From positions 8,296,919 to 8,360,918 of the forward strand of contig OY848921.1 in NCBI GenBank assembly GCA_963693285.1: DNA of 64,000 nucleotides, read 5' to 3'. Below the pieces are notes generated by a model that was given only the letters and a program-made list of their open reading frames with translations, was not told the DNA's origin and made no database searches. The stretch comes from Xestospongia muta (Eukaryota; Porifera; Demospongiae; Haplosclerida; Petrosiidae). Shown in pieces: positions 1 to 38,569 of this stretch. Numbering within the stretch: the first letter of the stretch is position 1; every line of letters starts with the position of its first letter. Made by a program: the position numbers and the translations under genes.

Positions 1-555
1 ATACCTCTTTGTTAAAATAGTTTAATTTCAGGGTCAGTTTAGTCAGTTGTTCTTTCTGCTTTGTAGGGGACAGCGCAATTTTTCTTTTGGAATATCTAGC
101 CCTGGACGTATCTACTCTGGCAGTTACTACACTTATATTCCCATGTGTTGCTTAAGGTAACTCGCTTCACATAGAGAGCAAGAAGAGGAAGTCCCGGTAG
201 CTTTATAATTATTTGAATAGTGTTGGCACACCCACTATAGGGTGGAACTATAATAATTATTGTCATTAATAATTATGCATTGGGAGTTTACAATACTTCT
301 TTCAAAATTGCATTTTTTTGTTAAGATATTATTAATAGCTTAATTAAAGGAACTGAGCTAGTTGAAGCAAAATTAATCAATATCCTAATTATGTAATTAT
401 TAGCCTATTTCAAAAGGAACCTAATAATTCATGCCAATTGAGCATTCATTCTAATAATTATTGTGACACTTATTTAATTCACCAATTCAGTTTATATGTT
501 TCAACTTTTTGATGATAAAATATATCACAGGTTAAAATCATTTTGTTAATATGGT
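1..555. other. Region downstream of histone H3, no supported gene
   Basis: AT-rich, with many TAATTATT-type runs. A short open stretch on the + strand (about 67-174) has an acceptor-like TTTGTAG in front and a stop TAG, so it could be the last exon of a gene outside the window. Its peptide resembles nothing I recognise, so I do not call it. Confidence 0.4.
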
Positions 556-571
556 GGTTCTGAAAAGAACC
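556..571 (-). terminator. Histone mRNA 3' stem-loop
   Basis: On the minus strand this reads GGTTCT-TTTC-AGAACC followed by ACCA: a perfect 6-bp stem with the four-base loop of metazoan replication-dependent histone mRNAs. It lies about 40 nt past the H3 stop codon, the usual spacing. SLBP binds this element and U7-guided cleavage follows. I see no clear purine-rich histone downstream element after it. Confidence 0.95.
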
Positions 572-611
572 GGTTTGAAAGAAGAAAAAAGGGAAAAAGA
601 AAAGAGTTTAT

Positions 612-26491
<25,880 letters not shown>

Positions 26492-26757
26492 TTAATTTGG
26501 CTGACCAAAATAAATTATATTTTTTAATTAGGATGTTTTATGCAACATTATTATTATTATCAGCAATATTGACGTAGTCGTCTCCTTATATGGTAAAATA
26601 AACGGTTGCTTAGCACCCACCAATCAGATTGCGTATTCCACGAAGAGTCAAAGGACCGTATACTGTAATATACGAGCCAGCCACACCCATCTTTTGCTAG
26701 AAATTGAGGTGTTATTTTGAATCTCTCTCACCCTCTCTCTCTTTTTACAAATCAAGT
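26492..26757. other. RyR 3' end and upstream region of the small gene
   Basis: AT-rich sequence after the receptor stop codon, including possible poly(A) signals (AATAAA near 26507 and 26599). It is followed by a CCAAT motif (ACCAATCAG, about 26619) that may belong to the promoter of the downstream gene. Confidence 0.5.
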
Positions 26758-27176
26758 ATGCCTATTGGAAAGATTAGCTCTACAGCCGGAAAAGCTCCTG
26801 ACTACCGTGCTGGTAGTACTAATATATCTCACGCAACTGCTCAAAGTAAGGAGAAGTTAGACTGTAACTGCCTGACCCTCCCTTTTTTATAGGTGGCGGT
26901 AAAGCCGAAGCGGGTTATCAGAAGTCTAGCGCTGCTCATAGTTATGGGGCTGGAGCATTAAATGAAGAAGCTCGACTCCAGACTCCCAAAGTCATGGATG
27001 CTGAGAAGCTGGGGTATTCAAAGAGCGAGTTAGCTGGTACTAGCAGTTATGGCGCCGGTGCTGTAGGCGTTGAACAGGCCATAAACGCACCCAAGATCAA
27101 GCACGAAGGACTTGGTCAAGTGGACAAGAAGAAGGAGATGGTCCATCAACCAAGTCAGGATCAGCCTGAGAGTTAA
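26758..27176 (+). CDS. Small uncharacterised Gly/Ala/Ser-rich protein
   Basis: Two-exon gene, 26758-26845 and 26893-27176. The 47-nt intron (GTAAGG...TTATAG) splits an AGT codon, giving about 123 residues. I do not recognise the family. The protein is hydrophilic and low in complexity, with no signal peptide or membrane segment. It carries a repeated motif SYGAGA about 40 residues apart (after AAH and after GTS), each followed by an acidic or Gln-containing stretch. The C-terminus is rich in Lys and Gln. The composition recalls stress or LEA-like disordered proteins, but that is only a resemblance. Splice sites, start context and a clean stop support a real gene. It lies 266 bp after the ryanodine receptor, on the same strand. 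Confidence 0.75.
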
Positions 27177-27449
27177 TCTGACCAGCAGTTTCATGATCTT
27201 TTTTCCATGACACAACAGTATATACTTTTACTAATTACTTTCATATATTGTTATTATAGAAACAGTATTATTATGATAGATAGCTGTTGGTAACTATTGG
27301 CTTTTTTGAGATTAGGGACCTCAGTTATTTTGTAGAATTATCTTCTTTTGTACAAAATGAGATCTATATTATAAGTTCAACCAAATATTGCTTTTGTGGT
27401 TTTTGGTCAAAATTAATGTATTTTTACTTTAAATGATAGTTACAAACAA

Positions 27450-30298
27450 TCATTCCACACTGGAATCTGAGTCATGTTCTTGGTGACGCTCATTACGGGA
27501 GGGAGAATGGTGACGAGGTCTATGATGATGTGATGTGTCCTTATGTCTTGGTGACAATGATCTGGATCGATGTCGCCTTGGAGAAGGGGATCTGCGATAT
27601 CGGTGAGGTAGGGGTGATCTAGACTGATGCCTTTTATCAGGTGATCTACGCCTACTTTTTGGGGAAGATGATCTGGACTGACGCCTTTTATCAGGTGATC
27701 TGTGTCTTGACTTTGGGGAGGGTGATCTAGACTGACGCCTTTTATCAGGTGATCTACGTCTAGTCTCTGAGGAAGAATACTTTTGAGATTGACGAGCTGA
27801 TTGCTGTCTCCTTGGAGACCATTCTTTGTCCTTTTTGTTGTTTTCCTGTGGAAAGGAGTAGTAAGACATTTAGTTCATTTTTTGCTTTTAACTTACTTTC
27901 TGTCTTTTCTCTTGACTTCGATGAGAAGGTGAACGAGATCTCTCCTTCAATGTGTTTTTGTCAACACCATCTTTGTGACTACGACTCTTCTTCAAATCTT
28001 GTTGACTTTCTTCACGTTTGCTTTTACTGTGAGGTGGACTTCTTGAACGACTGGGTCTCTTATCAACAGAACTTTTTCTAACACAAAGGACACATACATA
28101 ACAGTCACTAATGATAACAGTTAGAACTAACGATACACTTCAAGTCATTATCCCTTTAGTAATGCATTGGTTAACTAAGCAAACAAAACTGCTGCAGTAA
28201 CAATAACATACTATCATCCATTGATATACCATCCATCCACCTGTTTCTTGCTTTCATCTATCCATCCATCCATTCAGTTATCTTTATGTAGTGAATATTA
28301 CATTTGTCAGTTTCTATATTCTTATTATCTAAAGAAAACATAACGTTCACAACAATAAACCAGAGACTAAAATTCTCTAACCACAGATACACAGCTAATA
28401 GACCACGATATTAATCACGTAAATAAAGAAACTGTCAAGTGTAAATTTCATCGATATTTGAAATCAGAGTGAATTATTGTGACAATTATAGATACAACTA
28501 TTTAGGCCAAACAAATGGAACTACTGAAACATTATACAACTTCACAAGATGCTCTTATAATAACTAGAGCAAAGTGTTGTCATACTGCACATGTTCCTTT
28601 TAACAGCTTGTAGTTGAGTTGGTAATATTACATTAACAACAGTCTACCAATGTTAGTGCGGTACTACACATTTTTGTTAAAGGATTAATAACTATACTAC
28701 TAAGTTAATACAAATTCAACGAGTAGCCAAAACAGACACTATGCCTCCAAAAAAGCAGTCTATTTTCTGAAAACATGTTTCTATTAAACAGAATAGACTT
28801 TTATATAACTTGTCTCATCCCAAATGGTTTAGTATAGCAATATGACAACTGATAAACAGCTGGTCTGATAGTACAATATTCATTGATTATAAAGAATATA
28901 ATTAATAGCTAATTAATGCTCTAATCTAATTCATTACCAGCTGGCTGTGTTGTGTATTGTTTGTTTATATTAGAGGAAGTCAGTGGTTTAGGGGGCGGGA
29001 TATTGATAATGTTTGCTTGCCCACACATAATTAATAACTAATTAATAACTGATTAATTAATATGTGGTCGATAATGGGTGTGGCTGCTAGCAAAAGCTTA
29101 GTTTGCAAGTAGGCAAATATGCAATTAGATCCTCACTTTCTCTCTTTACTCTTTTGTTCTTTTCTATCATTCTTCATATCTGTTTTCCTTTAAAACAAAC
29201 CATATCAATTATCAATAAATTACAAGTAATACCTGCTGTTCTTCTGAGATCTAAAAAGGAGACAAAAAAATAAGATATTAAAAGTAGATATCTGAGATGT
29301 CCAGTCCACTACTGTAATTTACAATTTAAAGGGGTTAAATTTTATGATTTAGAGTTTAGAGTTCAGAGTACAGTATGTCACTAAGTAATTATGAATCTAG
29401 CCACCATTAAAGGTACCTTGCTTTAGTGTCTTTCTTTCTCTTTCTCCTCTCTTCCTCCTCTGATGATGATGATTCAGATGGACTCTCATCCTCACTATCA
29501 CTAGACTCAGACTCAGACTCAGATTCACTGGAACTGGAGTCACTAAATTAAAATAAATTCAATGTTTTGTCTGAGGAACTACAAATTACCTATCACTGGA
29601 TACTTCAACTTTTTTCCTCTTTTTCTTTGATTTTAACTTTTTTGATTCTTTGTCCTTTGATTTTTTTGACCTATAATGACATCGCATTGATTAATAACCA
29701 CACCTACTAATTTAAAACTTACGGAACTTCAATACTCGTTTCAAGTTTAATTTGCTCTTTCTCAGCCTCTATCTCTTCTCTTTTAGCCTTTCTTTCAGCT
29801 GCTCTCACAGCTTGCTGAGCAATATCAAATGCGCTACCGCAAACATAATCTTTAGAAATACCAAAAGCCTTTCGAATATTTTCGTTCCTTTTTTCCATTT
29901 CCACAGCTAGATGATGAGAATCACCCATCCCAGGAAATGCTTTGTAACCCTCCGAGAGCAATTTTCCTCTCAATAGCTCCACCTCCTTTTCAATATCCTC
30001 TTCATTACACCTACAATATGACAAGCTTATAAGCCACACCCACATTATATTAAACTAACTGCTGTTCCTCCATCTTTTCTTTTAGCTCCAGACATTTTAA
30101 TTCAATCTTCCTCTTCCACTGGTGCTCCATCAGTTCTTTGTTCGGAGCTTTATGTATAGATTTTTCCAATTTTGCCAAGTCATCTTCTGACCTGTATTCT
30201 ACTTTATCTTTACGAGTACGAATAAAAGCGGCATTTCTCTGTACAAAACCATTGGTTCCAGAGCCACGAGCAGTCTGCAGACCAATCCCGTTGTACAT
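27450..30298 (-). CDS. SRRM2/Cwc21-like SR-rich splicing factor
   Basis: The N-terminus (MYNGIGLQTARGSGTNG) matches the start of SRRM2 (SRm300) and yeast Cwc21, which bind the spliceosome catalytic core next to Prp8. Exon 1 (30298 to about 30053) splices in phase to an exon at 30011-29722 that carries the cwf21 helix and an AFGISKDYV motif shared with SRRM2. Further short exons encode a Lys-rich block, an acidic SSSESESE stretch and RS-type sequence. The last exon (27847-27450) has three near-identical units of about 18 residues around RSPDKRRQSRS, then RRSPSPRRHRS, and ends SDSSVE. It is far shorter than vertebrate SRRM2. An intron of about 1 kb (28085-29130) holds nothing recognisable. It acts in the nucleus. 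It shares a 147-bp upstream region with the oxidoreductase gene. Confidence 0.87.
28085..29130. other. Long intron of the SRRM2-like gene
   Basis: About 1 kb of AT-rich DNA with a few CCAT tetranucleotide stretches (about 28225-28275). No gene or ordered element was recognised. Confidence 0.55.
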
Positions 30299-30445
30299 AC
30301 TTTAGTACAGATTTTAATAAAACCCTGTAAATGTAGAACCTGAACACGAGAATCAGAGAATGACGAGTAAAATGATGATGAAAGAGTTAAAAATTCATAC
30401 AGCAAAAAATTTAAATGGATTATCATATAAAATTTTGTAGCAAAG
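30299..30445. promoter_or_regulatory. Shared 147-bp upstream region, SRRM2-like / PIG3-like
   Basis: The two start codons face away from each other across 147 bp of AT-rich sequence. No TATA box in a convincing position and no CACGTG were seen. It must hold both promoters unless transcripts overlap. Confidence 0.55.
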
Positions 30446-32374
30446 ATGACCTTCAGTAGGAGTGGCTTGTTCTTGTTATTTCTTTTGCTGTTCCTGCAAT
30501 TTGTGTTAGGTAATCTTTCGAGTCAGACCTGCTCTAGCGAGAGACACAGCTGCGACCAAATGAAAAGCATTAAACACAACACCAGTGATGGATCTGTAAC
30601 ATTAGAAACCAATACATCCATTCCTCAACTCAGAGATGGTGAAGTACTAATTAAAGTATGAGATTAATTCGCGAGAGTAATTAAATGGGTTTTCCTATTT
30701 AGGTTGCAGCTGCTGGTGTCAATCGTCTTGATTTGTTACAAGTGAAGGGTCGATATCCTCCACCTCCTGGGGAATCTGAGATACTCGGTGTAGAAGGTAG
30801 GTTCTTTACTGTAGAGTTAATGTACTATCGTAATATAGTTTCAGGTGTTGTTGAGACTTTGTCTCTGCTAGCTGAAAGTAAATCTACATTGAAACAGGGA
30901 GATAAAGTGATGGCATTGATCGGTGGAGGTGGCTATGCTGGTCAGTAACTGGTAGAAGTATAACTTTATCTATTCTAATAATCCCATTCTTCTATTTTCA
31001 TTAATCCATAATTCGATACCACTATATTACATTCCTATAAATCCATATATCCTTGCCTCTATTTCAATAATCCATAATTCCATACTGTCATACTTCTCAT
31101 TTCAATAATTCCATACCACTACAGGATATGTTGCAGCACCTTATCAATGTGTTATGCCAATACCAGCTATACTAGACTTTCAACAGGCAGCTGCAATACG
31201 TAAGCTAGTTATTAATAGTAGTTATTAAGTAATTATGTCATTGCTATAGCTGAAGTGTATATAACAGCGTATCAAGCACTTGTGTGGAATGCATACTTGG
31301 AGGATGGGAACTCGGTTCTTATTCATGCTGTAAGTTAATCACATGACAGTCATGTGATGATGATAATGCTTAGGGAGCTAGCGGTGTAGGATCAGCTGCA
31401 ATTCAGCTAGCTAAAGCCTTTAATAAGGATGTCACAGTGATTGCTACATCGAGAACAGCTGAGAAATTGACACTATGTAAAAAGTGTGGTGCTGATATTG
31501 TTATCAACTCTAAAGAGCAAGACTTTCATACAGAAGTGATGAAAATTACTGGTGGTAAAGGTACATGAAGTTAATATGGGTTTTTATTTTAACCCTTTGT
31601 GTACATGTCCAGGTGTTGATATTATAATAGATTTCATTGGAGGAAGTTATTGGGAAAAAAATCTTGCAAGTGTTGCTACAGATGGTCGTATTGTTCTATT
31701 ATCTATGGTAAGTATATCAAATGTTTTTTTTAAACTTTGCCACATCAACAATACATATATAGCTAGGTGGAGCAGTAACTGAATCTCCAGTCAACTTAGG
31801 TCAAATTCTTAAGAAGAGATTAACTATTCGTGGCTCAACTCTGAGAAGTAGATCATTAGAGTACAAAGGTCAACTGATACAAGAGGTAAGTATAAATGTA
31901 TCCTCATGGCTAACATGGGACCAAATAAAACCTTGCCTTATTTCATACCACTATATAACACCTGGTTATGTTCATTCAGTGTGAGTTATTACAGTTGGTC
32001 AATTTATACTGACCACAATATAGTGTGGTGTCTCCTACAATAATATTAATTAATAAAATTAATTTAATTATTAGTGTGTGAAATACACTCCTGCAAAAAT
32101 GTTATCAATGTACCAAGGTCCAAATAACCAAAATATACTCTAGTAGTACTAATGTCTCCTCAACCTTATACAGTATTAACATTACTCTAGTGGACATTGT
32201 TTATCCATGTATCTTTTTATTCCAAATTAGGTCAGCGATGTTTTGTTACCATTATTCAACTCCCAACAGTTGTGGCCATTAATAGATAGTTCTTATCCGT
32301 TAGAGAGGTGTAGTGAAGCACACGAGAGAATGAGAAATAATCTCAACAGTGGAAAGATTGTTTTAACAATGTAG
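30446..32374 (+). CDS. PIG3/TP53I3-like quinone oxidoreductase with signal-like N-terminus
   Basis: Zinc-free medium-chain dehydrogenase/reductase of the NADPH:quinone oxidoreductase class, nearest to PIG3 (TP53I3). Seen in order: GEVLIKV and AAAGVNRLDLLQ near the N-terminus, QAAAIPE, the NADPH-binding HAGASGVGSAAIQLA (about 31365-31420), DIIIDFIGGSYWEKN, and the C-terminal GKIVLTM. About seven exons with short introns. The family usually starts at a Met equivalent to residue 39 here (MKSIKH). This frame starts 38 codons earlier with a hydrophobic stretch (LFLLFLLLFLQFVLG) that looks like a secretory signal peptide. If translated, the enzyme would enter the ER, which is unusual for a cytosolic family. 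Starting at Met39 would give a normal enzyme. It converges on eIF3c, with 126 bp between the stops. Confidence 0.92.
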
Positions 32375-32500
32375 ACTCTGAATTATTTTAAAATAATTAA
32401 TTTGAAAATTTTTTTTTAAATAATTAATTCGAAAAATGTTTTAATCAACATTTAAGTCAGCACTTGCTTTCTTCTGTTAGCTACAGTAGAATTATAAAGA

Positions 32501-35500
32501 TCACATGACAATCATATGGTAGTCACATGACCTACCTCCCCATCCACCTTTAGGTTGCAGAGACAACCCGCCTCCTCCCATCACTAGAAAAAATCACAAC
32601 GTCAACAGAAACATTCACTTAAAAACTTACTCCATGGTCCTCCTGGACCTTGCTTGACTTTAAACAATTCTTCATGATGATCAGCTACTGCACCAATCTA
32701 TATTCTCACATGATTAACAGACAAATATGGAGACAGTGACTAACCTTCTCTGCCAAATTCAAAGCCAGACTTTGTAATTTGGTTGGCTTGGCATGATGCA
32801 TCACTATACATTGTGTGGGCTCATCCAAAGAGGCCTAGTAATCACGTGACATTACATCAAAGTCATGTGACATACCAATAGTTCTTCTTTGATGATCATA
32901 CGACTAACAATACTATGAACACTGGACAAAGATAGCTCAAACATTTCTGACAGTCTATGTAGACTATAGACAGATCACATGACAGTCAGGTGAAGTCATG
33001 TGACTTACCTTAATGTATCATACACAGAACCATATGTGAAGATATAAGTCCGAAGTGACTCTTCTTGAACTTTCCTATAAGACAAAGTGTTAGTCAGAAA
33101 ACAAACATCTCTGATTTTACTTTGTCAACATTTCCTTGACTTCTTCAACATTAATAAATAGATTCCAGGCCTATAGTCAAAAATATTTATGCGACAATAC
33201 ATTCAATCATTGATACCTTAATATTTAAAATATAGTCTCTACTTTGAGTCCAATTCCCACTTTTCATAGCATTAGCAGCTGCTACAACATGTTCCCTCAT
33301 TGTCTCAGGAGGACCTATACGAGGGAGACAACTTAGAGAGATAAATCACAACATTGGAGGTCGTACCAACTAGAGGCTGCTTTTCATGGTTCTTTAACTG
33401 ATGATAGAAACCTTTTGAAATCATGCGACGACGTCCTTCAGTCTCGGTAGCTAGAAAGAAAGCAAGGGTGATGTTACAAGTCTGTCTCATCATACCTGCC
33501 ATGTAAGGTATTTCCAATAACATTGCAGAGGTAAGATAAACACATTCCATTAATTCAAGATTAATGTGCATGTGAAAAGGTATTTGTCGCTTTCTTTCCT
33601 GTTTCTCTTGTTCAGGAGTACGATCGGGACGAGGACCCAGTCCCTAAAAGAAGAAAAGTAATATGATAATAACTAAAATAACAATAATAACAACTACAAT
33701 ATAACAATAACAATTTGACAATAACAAAAATAACAACAATATGACAATGACAAAAATAACAACAATATGACTAACAAAAATAACAACAATAACAAAAATA
33801 ACAATAATAACAATTACAATAAGACTATTTATTTACCTGAGCTAACAGTTCTTTCGCAAGTTCTTTAGCTTTTGTATCTTTTGATCTTGGTGGAGAATGA
33901 ATGTCCATCAATACATCATGACTATCTTTGATCATGCCATGTCTAAATGCACACATACCAAGTTGGACTATTGTACGATTATAGAGGATCTGTGTGTGTG
34001 TGTGAGAGAAAGAGATAGTTATATGACGTGGTAAATATTGCTATTTTTCTTTACCTGAGTAGGGACGTCAGCATGCTGGATACCTTCCTGTAGATGACTC
34101 ATTAACATAAGGTCACGGGCCTCATACCAACGATTGTGTATAGCATGATGATAAATATGACACAGGACAGCTCGGGTTTTAATAGGACCCAAATCGACCC
34201 CTGGGTAATTATAGATAAATTGTGCTAATTTAGAAATAAGTTCAGCAGAAGACGTGGAACTGGAGTCCATTGATAAACAGACTGGTTTCCCATAGTTTTC
34301 TCGGTCCACCTATTGTCAAGGGTTAAAGGTCAAGGGTCACTTTTAGAGGCTAACCTTGTAATAGACTTGTTCAATTCTCATTATATATATTTTACAGAGG
34401 TCAGTGTCGTGAGTGGAAGATGATGTTCTACCTTCGAGGTAGAGTCTAACCCGTTCAACAATATCAGTGACAGTTCTTTCTGCTTGTAATCTTAAAAAGG
34501 AGAAAGTAGTTACCACAATGACCCATTAGTAAGTTCTAGACTAGTGAACATCAGTATTTACCACAGTGACTTAGGATAGCTACCTTTACTAAGCTCTAGA
34601 CTAGTGAACATCAGTACTTACCACAGTGACCTAGGATAGCTACCATTAGTAAGCTCTAGACTAGTGAACATCAGTACTTACCACAGTGACCTAGGATAGC
34701 TACCATTAGTAAGCTCTAGACTAGTAAACATCAGTACTTACCACAGTGACCTAGGATAGCTACCATTAGTAAGCTCTAGACTAGTGAACATCAGTACTTA
34801 CCACAGTGACCTAGGATAGCTACCATTAGTAAGCTCTAGACTAGTGAACATCAGTACTTACCACAGTGACCTAGGACAGCTACCATTAGTAAGCTCTAGA
34901 CTAGTAAACATCAGTACTTACTACAGTGACCTAGGACAGCTACCATTACTAAACTCTAGACTAGCAAACCTACTACAATGACACTGCCTTACTTTGTTAA
35001 ATAATCTGTAGAGTGTGCATCTGTGTTTTGAAGGATCTTTATAAACTCTTCGTTCATACGTTCCATATAACCAATCAAACTCCCAAATACCTTATAAGGT
35101 CGACTCATATCCTAGATGTGTTAGATAGAGAAGGACAGTGATGGTATTATGCTCACTATATAGTTGATTTCATCATCGGAAAAGGTATCACTCATCTCAA
35201 TGGTTGGATTATCATAAAGTATTTTAAGAACTTTGTCAATGTACTCTAGACAACTAAACAAAATAAAATAAAAATGGATTAATAGAGAAGCAGTAAATGG
35301 ATGCACAGTAAACATACAGTTTCCAAACATCATCTTTCATAGCAGCAGCTGCCGAAGGTACATCAAAAGTAGCATCAATAATATCCAACAAAAGACGGAT
35401 GGTCACACCCATACCTAATAAAAATGAAATGACCACACCCCTTAGATTAAACTGTACCAAGGTTAGCACTGACTGCTAAATCATTTAAGTATTGTAGTGT

Positions 35501-37263
35501 TTTAATTTGTTCTGAACGATCTGTAGATTTCTTTCCTCTGGCAGTTACTAGTTCATCTCTTTTCTTACAAACTACCTTAGCATCTAATTCCATCTTGTCT
35601 TTACCAAATAAACTCTTCATCTTCTCCTTTTCTGTCAGCTGCAAAGAAAAGTTTTCAACTAGGAGACATGAACTGTATTTAATGCTACTTCAATACTATA
35701 GGGCAATTCTTTTATTCTGAAATGGTACGTTAAAATTTTGGAATTTATAACACTACAATTTGTGGGTGTGGAAAAATTCCACAAGTCTACTAAAATTTTG
35801 CTAACTACCCAAATTAAAATCCACATTAAATTTTCTTGCTATACAGCACTTACCTCTCGTGCTACTCCTCGTCTTTGTACTGTCTTCCATCCTTCTCCTT
35901 CTTCGTCATCTTCTGGGCCTTCTTCATCCTCAACAATAGCTTCCTTCTCTCGTTCTCTCCTTAGCTGTCTCTTCCTTGCTTTAGCAACACCAGTATCACC
36001 TTCGCCACTGGGTCTGGAATAATAAACATGTACCATAAATACTCTATTTAAAGAGAATGGAAATAATTTCTAACTTTTTCTTTAAGAAGTATTCAGCAGT
36101 ATAGCGGTACTCTCCAGGTGGGTGGTCAGTATCAGTACTTGAACTAGAGTCTGTTTCACTGGAATCCCACATACTATCATCAGAAGATTCACCCTCTTCA
36201 TCCTAGGTGGGTGGAGCCACTAATTAGAAATACCAAGAGTTTTGGAAACCTGTAGTTTAGACTTTACAGCTGCTGTTGGTGACTTGTTCTCTTTTTCATC
36301 TTCTGAATCAGACTCTAAATAATGTCACCGGTAACTCTCATAGTTTATGTTGCACAAGTACTATATCTCAGTATATTTCAGTATACCTTGATCTACTTCC
36401 TCTTCTTCCACTTCCTCTTCCTCCTCTTCGTAGAGCTCAGGATTTTCCCGACAATGTTTGATAGGATCTTCAAATTCTTTATTGTATTTTTTGACTTTTT
36501 GTTTCAGAGATACCAGCGCCTACAAAATAAAAGTTAATCAAATCATTTAAAATTATTTTAAATTATATACTTTGGCATTGATTTTTGACAACTTTTGCTT
36601 AGCTTCTTTGTCATCCCAAAGCTTTCAAAAGGGGAAGATGTTATCAATTTTAAACAGGTAATCAGTCCAAAAAATAGTACCTGTTGTACAAAGTCTTCTA
36701 ATTCAACAATTGCTTTAATGAAAAACTTTGGTGTTCCGCCATCTTGATCCAGAATATTGCGTGACTTCAAGAAGGCTTTTTGAAGATTTTCAAATTCTAT
36801 TACAATGACAATATTAATCATAAAGCAAAGTTAAGTATTTATCTACCAGTTTGAATTTTAACAATGTCTTTGATTTTTTGCCTGTTTTTCATGTCGTGTA
36901 TGATCTCCTTCAGTTCGTCATACCTATAATTAAATGGGTGTGGTCAAAACTTTACGCTGGCAATATTGGTGGTAATACCTCTTATCTTTTTGTGAACGCA
37001 CAACACGCTTCTCTTCTTCCTCGTCATCACTAAACACAAACTGTGTTTTCCTACAAAGTATCACTCAATTTAAAATATTCCATTTTAGCTTCATTTAGTA
37101 CAATACAAATCTTAGTACAATATTGTGTAATATTATTGATCAAAATAGTGTCAAATACTAACCTGACTGGTGCTGCTCGAGTCTGAGTGACTTCTTCCTC
37201 AGAACTTTCGTTTGAGCTCGAAGACTCAGTGTCAGTATCTCCAGTAGCAAAGAAACGAGACAT
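32501..37263 (-). CDS. EIF3C: Eukaryotic translation initiation factor 3 subunit C
   Basis: Core subunit of eIF3, which binds the 40S ribosome and scaffolds the pre-initiation complex in the cytoplasm. The start [14 protein letters not shown] (37263) matches the family N-terminus. It is followed by acidic, Lys-rich low-complexity segments, the region ending [10 protein letters not shown], the helical region with [10 protein letters not shown] (about 35000), [20 protein letters not shown] (34130-34190), and the PCI domain with [17 protein letters not shown] (33520-33571) and YTFGSVYDTL-like sequence near 33010. The C-terminus is Gly/Trp-rich and ends near 32501; alternative splicing of the last exon is possible (a GTAGGTCA donor-like site lies in it). 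About 17 short exons. One intron carries a 60-bp tandem array. The promoter side faces the calpain duplication. Confidence 0.95.
34505..34985 (-). repeat. 60-bp tandem repeat with built-in splice signals
   Basis: About eight copies of a 60-bp unit in one eIF3c intron, many nearly identical. Read on the coding strand, each unit has TACTAAT (branch-point-like), CTATCCTAG (acceptor-like), nine bases GTCACTGTG, then GTAAGT (strong donor). The real exon donor upstream is GTAAGG at about 34993, and the real acceptor is at about 34494. Confidence 0.93.
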
Positions 37264-37523
37264 TTCTTAATTTATGATATTGAAATCATTAACCAGTTAC
37301 CACGTGCAATATACTCCGTAAATTTTTGATTATAAACTTTTATCAAATACACGGACATTTGCGAACTACGGTAACTATAGCCACGTGTTATAATATAATT
37401 TTATGTAAAAATAATAATAGTATTTTTATGTAATATCATTTTCATGCACTGCTAAATTCATATGGGGAACAATTGATTAAACTTTAAATTGTCTTTTGAA
37501 GAAAAAAAATCTTGACTGATTAT
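37264..37523. promoter_or_regulatory. eIF3c upstream region with two CACGTG boxes
   Basis: CACGTG at 37301-37306 and 37382-37387. Part of this stretch (GGACATTTG, CCACGTGTTATA and the following 100 bp) recurs at about 41030-41160 and 42470-42600 in the downstream-of-calpain repeats. The tandem duplication therefore reaches into the eIF3c upstream region. Confidence 0.55.
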
Positions 37524-37658
37524 TTAAGCATCCAATGTAATCTTGAAGAACTAGAGATAAAAATATAAATGTAACTTTAGTAAGTTAGACTATATTTATT
37601 ACCTCATCTTTGCTGAGAGTGGCTGGAGACCCTCCAGATGAAACTTTCTTAAAGGTAT
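37524..37658 (-). CDS. Calpain terminal exons, copy 1 (exons B1 and C1)
   Basis: Two intact exon copies on the minus strand: B1 (37603-37658, 56 nt) encoding [18 protein letters not shown], and C1 (37524-37550) encoding FFKITLDA and a stop. Lengths, phases and splice sites equal those of the main gene (42733-42788, 42654-42680). B1 has one change, Ser to Pro. Its matching exon A1 is 2.65 kb upstream at 40308-40424 because of the intervening insert. It could serve as a distal alternative 3' end or be a silent duplicate. Confidence 0.75.
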
Positions 37659-38569
37659 CTATTGAGAAAAATTTTAAATAATTAATATGACTTTTAAATT
37701 TGGTAATTTTCATTACAACAATCATTTATTGTCCTAAATTATGGGGGCTATTAAACACTATTTGTACATTAAAGTTACTTTATTCAAACAAACAGAAACA
37801 ACTACATACTTCATCTTCAATTTAAGCATGAGTTAACTACCTCACCATCCATAAAATATGACGAACAAGGACTGGTTCAGCATGTTGTTGATGCTAATAT
37901 TTATTCTAGTATTAACATCAACATCAGACTGAGTCAGTCCTCATTCAATATAATTTACAGTATCCTTTCTACATCTCTCTCTCTAACTGAGGTTGCTGTA
38001 GACTGCTAAATAATATTGATGATTTTATTAATGAGGAATACACTTTCATAGAAATATAGTCCTTTTATAAACAATAAATAATTATTTTTATTATAATAAA
38101 TAAATTCACTAGTAAGATCACCACAGTTTGTACCAGTGTCTTAACACATTCAGTGGTAGTGTCATAAACTTATTATTCATGGTCAAGATATTGAAGATCA
38201 CAAAGCATCCATAAAAGTTAGATGATATATAGAGTGTGTCTTTTTGAACCATTATGAAAGTGATTAGCACATCATATGATCTAATATTAATATACAATTA
38301 ACTATGTGTGACTTAAAATAATTTTAACTTAATGTTTATAAGATTGTTTCTTTTGTTGTGGTGCCTATAAAATTAAACAATGATAAAAATGAATCTAATT
38401 ATTAGTAGTGTTGTTCTAGTTTGCTTAAAACATAGCTTTAGTTTTAATTAATTTTTAAGTCTTTTAGTTCAACCGATACCACTAATCATATTCATAGCAA
38501 TCGTTAATGAGATTCATAAGCGCACACTGGTGAGCCCCACAAGAGCATGAAGACAAAATCGTAAGTACA

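Noticed and set aside
67..174. Possible last exon of an upstream + strand gene
   Set aside because: An acceptor-like site and about 35 open codons are present, but there is no family resemblance and no second exon in the window.
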